Source: Microglena sp. YARC
Taxonomy: Eukaryota; Chlorophyta; Chlorophyceae; Chlamydomonadales; Chlamydomonadaceae
Reading direction: 5' to 3'
Length of the DNA: 64,000 bases
Assembly (NCBI GenBank): GCA_022414725.1
Contig: CM039462.1
Location: forward strand, 102,260,813-102,324,812
Shown: piece by piece, positions 54,119 to 64,000 of the stretch
Position numbering within the stretch: position 1 is the first letter of the stretch
How the letters are laid out: every line of letters begins with the position of its first letter
Program-made: the position numbers and the translations under genes
Notes under the pieces: generated by a model
What the model was told of the DNA's origin: nothing
Seen by the model: the letters and a program-made list of their open reading frames with translations, nothing else
Databases searched by the model: none

Positions 54119-54134
54119 GGTGTTGAAAAACACC
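54119..54134 (-). terminator. histone 3' stem-loop, H2B
   Basis: On the minus strand, GGTGTT-TTTC-AACACC: a six-base-pair stem with a four-nt loop 49 nt past the H2B stop. It is the canonical processing signal of replication-dependent, non-polyadenylated histone mRNAs. Confidence 0.93.
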
Positions 54135-54182
54135 GTTTGTTTCGTTGCGAAGTGAAATAAATTAAATGGGGAATCCGACTGT

Positions 54183-54551
54183 TTAAGCAGAGGTGAACTT
54201 GGTGACAGCCTTTGTGCCCTCGGACACAGCGTGCTTGGCAAGCTCTCCAGGCAGGACCAGACGCACAGCGGTCTGGATCTCGCGGGAGGTGACTGTGGGC
54301 TTCTTGTTATAGCGAGCCAGGCGAGCAGCCTCCGAGGCGATCTTGTCGAAGATATCATTGATGAAGGAGTTGAGGATGCCCATGGCCTTGGAGCTAATGC
54401 CAGTGTCAGGGTGGACCTGCTTCAGCACCTTGTAGATATAGACCTTGTAGGTCTCGGCCTTGGCCATCTTCTTGGCCTTCTTCTTTCCCTCCGCAGTCTT
54501 GGCGGGGGCGGCCTTCTTGGCGGGAGCCTTCTCAGCAGCTTTAGGTGCCAT
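54183..54551 (-). CDS. H2B: histone H2B
   Basis: A 122-residue intronless core histone that dimerises with H2A in the nucleosome. The N-tail is Lys/Ala-rich ([20 protein letters not shown]). The fold region carries [20 protein letters not shown], then [20 protein letters not shown], and the C-terminus ends AVTKFTSA. The lysine of AVTKFTSA corresponds to the conserved monoubiquitinated C-terminal lysine. It is divergent from H2A with 276 bp between start codons and ends in a 3' stem-loop, so S-phase expression is expected. Confidence 0.98.
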   Translation of the reverse strand: MAPKAAEKAPAKKAAPAKTAEGKKKAKKMAKAETYKVYIYKVLKQVHPDTGISSKAMGILNSFINDIFDKIASEAARLARYNKKPTVTSREIQTAVRLVLPGELAKHAVSEGTKAVTKFTSA

Positions 54552-54827
54552 CGTGGATAAGAGTACCTGGGAATATGTTGTCAGATTGTTCGCGTATTTG
54601 TACGCATTTCGAACGACCTGGTGGCAGACCCGGATCAGCAGACCGCGACACGTTTCGAAAAATCAAATGGCCACTGACAGCTGGATCCGCAGACTTGGGC
54701 AGGGAGCGCGCTGGGTATCGCATCGACAGGCGGATCAACAGACTCGGGGTAAAGGAGTATAGAAACGTCATATTTGTGACAGGAGAAATCTGCCACTCAG
54801 CTTCTCCCACTCCCTAACTTATCAGAA
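54552..54827. promoter_or_regulatory. divergent H2B/H2A promoter
   Basis: Three related motifs lie in the same orientation: cggatcagcagac (54631-54643), ggatccgcagac (54683-54694) and cggatcaacagac (54731-54743). The 10-mer cggatcagca recurs inverted in the H3/H4 promoter. It resembles the plant histone octamer CGCGGATC. No strong TATA box is seen; gagtataga at about 54756 is a weak candidate on the H2A side. Confidence 0.65.
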
Positions 54828-55208
54828 ATGGCAGGCAAGACCGGTGGCCGTGGAGGCAAGAAGGCTGTGTCCCGCAGCTCCAAGGCTGGACTTCAGTTCC
54901 CTGTGGGCCGTATTGCCCGCTTCCTGAAGAAGGGCAAGTACGCGGAGCGCGTTGGCGCTGGTGCCCCCGTGTACCTAGCTGCCGTGCTCGAGTACCTTTG
55001 TGCTGAGGTGCTGGAGTTGGCAGGCAACGCCGCTCGTGACAACAAGAAGAACAGGATCGTCCCCCGCCACGTCCAGCTGGCTATTCGCAATGACGAGGAG
55101 CTGTCCAAGCTGCTGGGCTCCGTCACCATCGCCAACGGTGGTGTGCTGCCCAACATCCACTCCGTGCTGCTCCCCAAGAAGTCAGCCAAGAAGGAGGCCG
55201 AGGCTTAA
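54828..55208 (+). CDS. H2A: histone H2A
   Basis: A 126-residue intronless core histone. Family blocks in order: [60 protein letters not shown] and the docking domain [20 protein letters not shown]. The tail ends [10 protein letters not shown] with no SQ(E/D) motif, so it is canonical H2A rather than H2A.X, and it lacks H2A.Z features. It is divergently paired with H2B, and a 3' stem-loop follows 39 nt after the stop. Confidence 0.98.
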   Translation: MAGKTGGRGGKKAVSRSSKAGLQFPVGRIARFLKKGKYAERVGAGAPVYLAAVLEYLCAEVLELAGNAARDNKKNRIVPRHVQLAIRNDEELSKLLGSVTIANGGVLPNIHSVLLPKKSAKKEAEA

Positions 55209-55247
55209 GCTGTCTCGGACTGGCTCCTCCCGAGCGAAAATATGAAC

Positions 55248-55263
55248 GGTGTTTCTTAACACC
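55248..55263 (+). terminator. histone 3' stem-loop, H2A
   Basis: GGTGTT-TCTT-AACACC, with the same stem as the other three histone genes and a different loop. Confidence 0.93.
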
Positions 55264-56514
55264 ACCATCCATACATATTTCCGCGGGCGCGCTCCCGCCA
55301 TAGTGTTCTTAACCGGAAGCAATATCAAAAATCTGACCGAAGCCAGTTACCGTAGTTTAGTTACAGTTGGCTGACGCGTCAGGCCTCGTTGCCCACGCCC
55401 CCCCCAGGAGGCGTGAGCCCTAGGGGGGGCTCAGCCAAAAATGATGTAAACAAATGCTCCATCAATGTGGGCTATCATCGGCTTGGACTTGGTTACATAG
55501 TTTCAGCCATAAATTTTGCTGCTCGCCGTCTTCGGCAGTAAAAACATTATTGCCAGGGAATTGTATACTCGAACAAATCACTTTTTCTTTTCATTTTTCG
55601 TTTTTTTCTTTCTTCTTTTTCTTTTCCGACTAGAACAGCGTACAAGTGCCTTTTTACTGTCAAAGCCGGCGATCAGCCAAATTTCTGTCTGGAGCTATAC
55701 AACCAAGTTCAAGCTCAAGTGCAATATATACGTAGCAACCGAAATATGGTACAACGTGCAGATATGTCAGCCACGTTATCTTGGTGCAAATTGAGTGATA
55801 TCCTAGTAAGTAACACCTGTCTCGATGCCTAAAACAGTCTGATCAGATGTCCTCAGAACTCCCGTAGCCTAGCAGCTCCTGACATGTATTGCGGACCAGA
55901 ATCGCACATAATCACCATTGCTCGCTCTGCATTGACGGGTACTTCATGACCTCAACGCTATCATGAAACATTTACTGCCAGGATCGATGGTGACCCAGCC
56001 CTCCTCAGTTGTCCCCTGCCATTTTACTCAGACCTTCAAAGGAAATTCTGAGTCCACCATTATGATTGAGATTGTGTCGACAAGGGCAGTTCATTGACAC
56101 CACTTTAGACCCAGGGGGGATGTACGGGTGGGTGGGTCAGTGGGTGAGAATGGATGGTTTGGAAGGGTCAAGGGTGGGTAATGTGGGTGAATGGGTGGGT
56201 ATTTTGACTATCATACAATCCCTGTTTGGGAATTCTGAGGATGTCATTGTGTAGAGATCCATTACCGTATACCGTACATACATAATTTCAGGTAATGCCT
56301 CTTCTTTCTATTTAGGGGGAGGGGGAGGGGGGGGGGGGGGGGGGAGCCCCTCTTCAGGTTTTTTAGGCATCAGGGGCAGGGGCGGGGCAAATGCAAACCA
56401 AAATCACACCATCCCTCAACTATGTAGATATCATAGAGAGGATGAAGAATCAGGTTTTATTTCTTAATTTGGCCCAGTAGAAAAAAAGTGTTGGTCCTCC
56501 AAAGTTTGGGGCCG

Positions 56515-56550
<36 letters not shown>

Positions 56551-57440
56551 AGAGAAAATCTGACATTTTCAAAACATTATGTACTTTTCAGCCACTTTTT
56601 TCTAGCCCTCATAATGACATGGGAGTGGAACTAGGGTGTTCCGGCACTAAATACCAGTCCATATATGCTATTGGGTAGATCCACAACACATTATGCCCAG
56701 GGCAGAGGGGGGGAGGAGGTGGGTGGGTGGGTGGGTGGGGGGTCCACCACATGCAGTCTGTGCACCCAGGCCAGCAACTCAGGGAGGACGACATCAATCA
56801 ATTATCTTTGAAGGTGGCTGAGTTTGATGGGTGGTTGCCAAGGGGGTCAATGTCTGAGGGCGTGAGCAGTGTGTGCAAAGGGAGCAAGCTCAAGTGCGGC
56901 TTGAGGCATCCCTAGTAGACGCGCCGGCATTGTTCTGGAGAATGGTTGTCGATGACGTCACCACCTAAGACCACATGTTGTGAAGGACTACATTGTGCCC
57001 TTCAGCCATACATACATTAGTGAGTATTGAAGACCTGATGATTTAATTCCCGATTGAAGCTTGGATTGAAGACCTGGTTATTGAATACCAGATTGTTGAT
57101 GTGTATTAAAGGTGGGCACATTAGGGGCCAAGGGACCCTGACTCCAAAGCCCAACCAAACAATGTAACATTGATGATGATGATTTTCTTTGCTTCAAACA
57201 TCCCCAATGGAATCGAGACCAACCTCAATGGATAGGCCATTAAAAACTCTGTCATATGAGCATAATTAGACACCATAACACATAAAGCGGTGGCGGAAAT
57301 ACTAGCTGTCGGTGGGTTCCGGAGCCGGGGGGGGGGGGGGGGTCTGCTGAAGGGTGCCTCAGCATTTTTGGGGGATGCTGTATTCCACTTTTGTTTGCCC
57401 CCCCCCTGATCAGGGGTACTCACTTTTGTAATCCTGTTGT
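55264..57440. other. spacer between H2A and H3
   Basis: It holds a family D copy (55318-55445, minus), family A copies (55482-55570, minus; 55650-55725, plus), G-homopolymers (56318-56345 and 56515-56550) and a (GGGT)n patch (about 56718-56740). Small ORFs here show no family features. No gene is called. Confidence 0.5.
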
Positions 57441-57456
57441 GGTGTTGAAAAACACC
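57441..57456 (-). terminator. histone 3' stem-loop, H3
   Basis: On the minus strand, GGTGTT-TTTC-AACACC, identical to the H2B stem-loop, 45 nt past the H3 stop. Confidence 0.93.
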
Positions 57457-57501
57457 GTTTGTTTGCTTTTGTCAGAGCGGCAACTGGGCTCCTGAGCTTG
57501 C

Positions 57502-58583
<1,082 letters not shown>

Positions 58584-58632
58584 GTGCTCGCCCCGAGCCT
58601 GGCTGAAGCTTGCACTCGCACACAAACAAACC

Positions 58633-58648
58633 GGTGTTTTGTAACACC
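58633..58648 (+). terminator. histone 3' stem-loop, H4
   Basis: GGTGTT-TTGT-AACACC, 49 nt past the H4 stop. Confidence 0.93.
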
Positions 58649-59081
58649 ACCAGCCGGCCACCTGCTATTTTCCCCATCACTCGATTCTCAATTGACAGTT
58701 CGGTGGGAAGTAGACCTACCTCGACCCTGAACCCTTTGAACTTGGAATGGGGGCTGACTTCCCCGATATCTCGTTTGCTAGGCTTGGTTTTCCACACCTT
58801 GTTACCGGACTGGGGGCGTCCTCTTTGAACATCGCACGGTGGGAATTGTCAAATGTTGAGCAGCCCAGAGTTGGCTGAAGAACCATGTAACAATTCAAAT
58901 TATGAAATAGTAGGATCCCCTGGAGGTCAGCCCCGGGGGTGGGGTATGGTTCACGATGTCTTCTAGGTTTGTAGTTCAGTTGTCTATGATTGTTAAATTT
59001 GTTGTAGAACCTGAGTAGAATGTTGAAAAATATTACAAGGTTGTCCACGTGGGTACCCGAATGAAAAGAATCTCCAGATTT

Positions 59082-59886
59082 TACCCGAATGAAAAAAAGT
59101 ACAAAATTTTTGATTGAGGGATTAGCCTGTCAAAACTGTTTGTGTGTGTGTGTGTCCGTGTATCACAACCTACTTTTCAGGTTTCACTTCAAATCACACA
59201 AAAACGAAACATTATATAAGATATCCCAATTATAAGACTGATTGATACCGGAGATTTTCTGACGAGACCACATATGAGCATCGCAATTCAAGAAAAGGAG
59301 CTAAGGTTTGTGCTTTTGGGGCCAAAAGCGACAATTATTGGGTAACATTTGTTATCATTTCAAATTCGTACCATCCAATCATGTGCGCATACATAGGTTT
59401 GGGAATGGAATTGTCGTCAAAAAATCGAGGCGAAACATGCAAGCATCACAATGGACGAAACATTCCCCTAGGGCACTTGAGCTATTATTAGCACGGACTT
59501 CACCCACAACGCACCCCCAGGGCCGTGCGTGGGGTGGGACGGGTGCGGCGTGGGGTGGGCCTACGGATATGTACTGTGTACTTCTAATTCACGTAATGGT
59601 CATGGTTTCCAGCCTTGCTAACTTGCACAATGAACAATTCTATGGGTAACGATCACATATCCATCTCACGCACTTGCGGATCTTGGAATTAAGCACTGCC
59701 GACCTTCGTGTTGCAAACTACGTGGTACATTTCGCCTCGCAGCAGTACAGATAAGGCGGCTTGGCCCGTCCCTCCTCGCCAGGAACCCGATTTTCGCTAT
59801 TTTCCCTTCTTCGCCCATTCTCGCAGGCTTATTCAGTTGAAGTTTCTCAATTATTAGCTTTCGACACGCGCCTAGGACTTGTCTTT
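59082..59886 (+). repeat. long direct repeat, left copy
   Basis: About 805 bp nearly identical to 63195-64000 (offset about 4,113). It starts tacccgaatgaaaaaaagta and includes tcacaacctacttttcaggt, ggtaacgatcacatatccat and cgacacgcgcctaggacttg. Short ORFs shared by both copies (such as 59308-59649) have no recognisable domain. It could be a long terminal repeat, a larger transposon copy or a segmental duplication. Confidence 0.85.
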
Positions 59887-59989
59887 GAACCAATTCCTCG
59901 CAATTCTTGGTGCCCCCTAAGTTCAACTCTGATAGTCGCCCGTCGTCTCATTAAGCGCGTGCGGTTCCCTGATTCGCATGCAGCTGAGG

Positions 59990-60290
59990 CAACATGGGAA
60001 GGTTCCATGCTGCCACCCCTTGCTCTACTTGCATGGTATATTGGTATGGTAAGGCATGGTGCAGAATAGCATGACATTGAATGGTTTATACCTACATGCA
60101 TGGTACAATGGTAGATTTGCATGGTATGGCCTGGTGCAGCATAGCACTGCATGTTATGGTTGATACCAAAATGCATGGTACAATGGTATAATAGTGGGGC
60201 ATGGCATGTTGTAGCATAGCATTGCATGATGTGTACCTAAATGCATGGTATATTGGTATAGTATGGAGTGATGGTTGTGAAATAGATGAT
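59990..60290. repeat. ~75-bp tandem repeats (gcatggtacaatggtat)
   Basis: About four copies of a unit with atgcatggtacaatggta and gcatggtgcagcatagca. Between 60290 and 60430 the sequence is unique with no gene. Confidence 0.7.
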
Positions 60291-60434
60291 TATAATTGTG
60301 GGAGTGATGATGATAGTCATGGTGAGATTGTTAGTACTGATGGTGTTAATGAGAAGATGATTGCGATCATGTTATGTGGTGTCGTAGTGCCTGCTTCAGT
60401 AGTTGTGTGTGGGTTGTGCTGCAGTTGGATAGCT

Positions 60435-62095
60435 AGTTATGTGTGTGTGCAAGGTGAGTCTGAGTGTGTTTGTGTGTGCATGGGGTAGTGCATGGATAGC
60501 CAGTGTGTGTGTGCATGGTGTAGTGCATGGATAGCTAGTGTGTGTGTAGGTGAGTGCCTGAGTGTGTTGTTTGTGTCGATGGGATTGTCTTGTAGTGCAT
60601 GGGGATGGCCATGCGTGTATGTAAGTAGGGCCGTGTGGCAGTGCATGCGTAGCCCCTTGTGTGTGAGTGTCTGGGTATGTGTGAATGTGTGCATAGGGTT
60701 GTCTTGTAGTGCATGGATGGCCTGGTGTGGGTGCGTGATTGTCTGATTGGGTTGTGTTTGTCCATGGGATTGTCTTGTAGCGCTTGGATGACCAGGTGTG
60801 TGTATCTGTGTACGGAAACAGATCTGCGTGGCAGTGCATGTGTAGCCAGATGTGTGTGCATGTGCCTGGGGTTGTCTTATAGTGCATGGATGGCCAGGTG
60901 TGAGTACTTGGCATGAACAGTGCTGTTTGGCAGTGAATGTGCAACCGGTGGTTCGTTTGTGTGTTTGCATGCGTGAGTGTCTGGGTGTGTTTGTGGGTGC
61001 ACGGATTTGTCTTGTAGTGCATGGATAGCCAGATGTGTGCGTATGTGCGTGCACAGTGCTGTGTGGCGGTGCATGGATAGCCATATGTGTAATTTGTGCA
61101 TGCACAGTTCTGTGTTGCAGTTACATTACATTACATGTTAAAGTCTACTTGACACCGCGAGGGTGTATGAGACTCCGTGCTTTGAACAAAAAGAAAAAGC
61201 ACCCACAAAGCAAAGAACCCCATTACATCAGGGGGGTGTTGAGGACAAACAAACCAAGCTCCCAACCACCGTTTTGGTGGCGTAGGTAACAAATGCAGTG
61301 CATGGTTAGCCAGACGTGTGTGTATGTGCGTGCACAGTGCTGTGTGGCAGTACATGGATAGCCAGATGTGTGTGTATGTGCATGCTGGATTGGCTGAATG
61401 TGTTTGTGTCTGCAAGTGGTTGTCTTGTAGTGCATGGATAGCCAGATGTGTGTGTATGTGCGTGCGCAGTGCTGTGTGTATGTGCATGCACAGTGCTGTG
61501 TGGTAGTGCATGGGTAGCCAGCTATGTGTGTGTATGCGCGTGCACAGTGTTGTGTGGCAGTGCATGGATAGCCAGATGTATGTGTATGTGTGTGCACAGT
61601 GCTGTGTGGCAGTGCATGGATAGCAAATTGTTTTGTGCGTGCATGTGTTTGTATTTGAGTGTGTTCCTGTTTGCATGGGGTTGTCTTGTAGTGCATGGAT
61701 AGCCAGATGTGTGTGTGTGCGTGCACAGTGCTGTGATGTAGTGCATGGATGGCCAGATTTGTGTGTATGTGCGTGCACAATGTTGTGGGGTAATGCACGG
61801 ATAGCCAGATGTGTGTGTATGTGCGTGCGCAGTGCTGTGTTGCAGTGCATGGATAGCCACATGTGTGTGTATGTGCATGCACAGTCCTGTGTGGCAGTGC
61901 ATGGATAGCCGGCTATGTGCGCATGTGCGTGCGCAGTGCTGTGTGGCAGTGCATGGAAAGCCACATGTGTGTGTAAGTGCGTGCACAGTGCTGTGTGGCA
62001 GTGCATGGATAGCCATATGTGTGTGAATGTGTGTGCGCAGTGCTGTGTTGCTGTGCATGGATAGCCACATGTGTGTGTATGTGCGGTGTGGTATA
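60435..62095. repeat. satellite of ~52-110 bp units
   Basis: More than 20 copies of a unit built on gtgcatggatagccagatgt, gtgtgtatgtgcgtgcacag and tgctgtgtggcagt. It is interrupted at about 61120-61290 by a unique ~165-bp insert (acattacattacatgttaaa to ttttggtggcgtaggtaac). The Cys/Val and His/Thr ORFs are artefacts. Confidence 0.85.
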
Positions 62096-62099
62096 GAGT

Positions 62100-63190
62100 A
62101 TGTATGCTTAAGGCCTCTGATGACCCCCCTGGGTTCCACCTGTCTCTTTGTTCATTAGTTTGTCTCTCTCCATCTGTGCTGCTGAAACCGGCAAACTCTG
62201 CACCCAAACATTTAGCTCGTAGTTGGAGTGCGCTTGACTAGAGATATCAGCTTTGCAGCGGTCATGATCCTTCTCAATAGTTGTCAAATGTTTTGTAGCT
62301 TATTCTGCTATGAGTACCTACTTACTCCACTACTTCTGAAACTTCCAGCCTCCCTCCTCTCACTTTCTCGCATTCTGCGTATCAACTATTTCTCGACTAT
62401 TTGCCCCAATGTCCTACCCGTGACTGCTAATGTGTTTAGGGTTTAGTTGCTTAGTGGTTTGAATGCCAGCGGTTGACCATAATTCAGATGCCACGTGTCC
62501 AGGCTGTCAAGACTATGTGTTCAATCCTACGCACGCCAGGGACACGCCCAGCCGACTCTCCAACCTCATGGGCAAACATGGGTCAGACCACATATCACAC
62601 TGCGATCTTGTAATATGATTATGCATTGGGCAACAAGGGGCTCGAGTCCTGGGGGTCCCGAATTTATTGCCATAAATGTGGGGAATGAAGCCACATCAAG
62701 CTTGTATGCGGCGGACCGAACAAATTCAACTATACCTCTAATTGGTTACATTTCCTGTGCATCAACTGCTTGCAAATAAAGTCCATCTACAAGACAGTCC
62801 AGGCACGTTTAATACTCCTTCAAATTTAACAACCCTACAAAATGTCAATTGTCGTAGTAAACGAAGCTACATCCATCGATTCAATTCAACTAAATCCAAA
62901 TATATTGAATTCAAATGAATACAACTCGAATCAATTAAATACATTCAATTCAAGTCAATACAACACAATCTTGATTCTATCAAATTAATTAGATCAATTT
63001 TAATTAATTAATTAACTTATTAGTACAATTAAATTTAATTGATATTTAATTAAATATAATTTAATTAATTAATTAATTAATACCTTATAATTAATCAATC
63101 AATTTAACAGAATTTGATTGATTCATTTTAATCTTATTATTCATTAATTAATAAAATTTATTTATTTAATACCCGAATGTCAAAAATTAC
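62100..63190. other. unique spacer, then AT-rich (ttaa)n tract
   Basis: 62100-62790 is unique sequence without a recognisable gene. 62790-63180 is AT-rich with aattcaattcaa and ttaattaattaa repeats. Confidence 0.6.
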
Positions 63191-63194
63191 AAAA

Positions 63195-64000
63195 TACCCG
63201 AATGAAAAAAAGTACAAAAATTTTGATTGAGGGATTAGCCTGTCAAAACTGTTTGTGTGTCCGTGTGTCCGTGTATCACAACCTACTTTTCAGGTTTCAC
63301 TTCAAATCACACAAAAACGAAACATTATATAAGATATCCCAATTATAAGACTGATTGATACCGGAGATTTTCTGACGAGACCACATATGAGCATCGCAAT
63401 TCAAGAAAAGGAGCTAAGGTTTGTGCTTTTGGGGCCAAAAGCGACAATTATTGGGTAACATTTGTTATCATTTCAAATTCGTACCATCCAATCATGTGCG
63501 CATACATAGGTTTGGGAATGGAATTGTCGTCAAATAATCGAGGCGAAACATGCAAGCATCACAATGGACGAAACATTCCCCTAGGGCACTTGAGCTATTA
63601 TTAGCACGGACTTCACCCACAACGCACCCCCAGGGCCGTGCGTGGGGTGGGACGGGTGCGGCGTGGGGTGGGCCTACGGATATGTACTGTGTACTTCTAA
63701 TTCACGTAATGGTCATGGTTTCCAGCCTTGCTAACTTGCACAATGAACAATTCTATGGGTAACGATCACATATCCATCTCACGCACTTGCGGATCTTGGA
63801 ATTAAGCACTGCCGACCTTCGTGTTGCAAACTACGTGGTACATTTCGCCTCGCAGCAGTACAGATAAGGCGGCTTGGCCCGTCCCTCCTCGCCAGGAACC
63901 CGATTTTCGCTATTTTTCCCTTCTTCGCCCATTCTCGCAGGCTTATTCAGTTGAAGTTTCTCAATTATTAGCTTTCGACACGCGCCTAGGACTTGTCTTT
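63195..64000 (+). repeat. long direct repeat, right copy (cut by window end)
   Basis: It matches 59082-59886 with only a few differences: a variable (TG)n/ccgtg tract, one base in the caaataatcgag word and one T in a T-run. Its right end lies beyond the window. Confidence 0.85.

Noticed and set aside
60435..62095. CRISPR-like array of regular repeats
   Set aside because: Units are contiguous satellite with no unique spacers, in a eukaryotic context with introns and histones.

Overview
The window is nuclear DNA of a eukaryote, most likely a chlorophyte (prasinophyte-like) green alga. The evidence is: GT-AG spliced genes; a large organelle-type helical-repeat (OPR/FASTK-like) RNA-binding protein gene; divergently paired replication-dependent histone genes that each end in the canonical 16-nt 3' stem-loop; and degenerate TTTAGGG telomere-type repeats. 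I cannot name the species. Most of the 64 kb is intron or spacer made of microsatellites, minisatellites and short dispersed repeats, and most long ORFs there are low-complexity artefacts.

Layout. 976-3680 (+): the last two exons of a TPR protein gene that enters from the left edge. 5077-9967 (-): a complete five-exon gene for ribosomal protein L10 (uL16). About 10-16 kb: intergenic repeats, including two inverted copies of a tRNA-derived SINE and a 171-bp TA-flanked MITE. 17088-36309 (-), possibly starting at 43377: a WDR55/Jip5-like WD40 gene with at least eight small exons in giant repeat-filled introns. 44427-52889 (+): a three-exon OPR/FASTK-like gene of about 1,631 residues. 54.1-58.7 kb: a histone cluster, H2B(-)/H2A(+) and H3(-)/H4(+). 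59.1-64 kb: a satellite region between two direct copies of an 0.8-kb sequence; the second copy runs off the window.

The gene set is housekeeping: ribosome (RPL10), ribosome biogenesis (WDR55), chromatin (core histones) and probably organelle RNA metabolism (OPR-like). Nothing suggests an operon or a mobile gene cluster.

The most striking pattern is that introns are built from tandem copies of their own splice junctions. At most exon edges of the WDR55, OPR-like and TPR genes, the last or first 20-120 bp of the exon plus adjoining intron is repeated, from one extra copy to more than ten. In RPL10, arrays abut the splice sites without copying exon sequence. This creates dozens of decoy splice sites and looks like a mechanism of intron growth. 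Other points of note are a histone H4 frame broken by a 5-bp insertion (and K20R), a cysteine-free H3, a shared CGGATCAGC motif in both histone promoters, and a 257-bp element with perfect 20-bp terminal inverted repeats around a telomere-like core.
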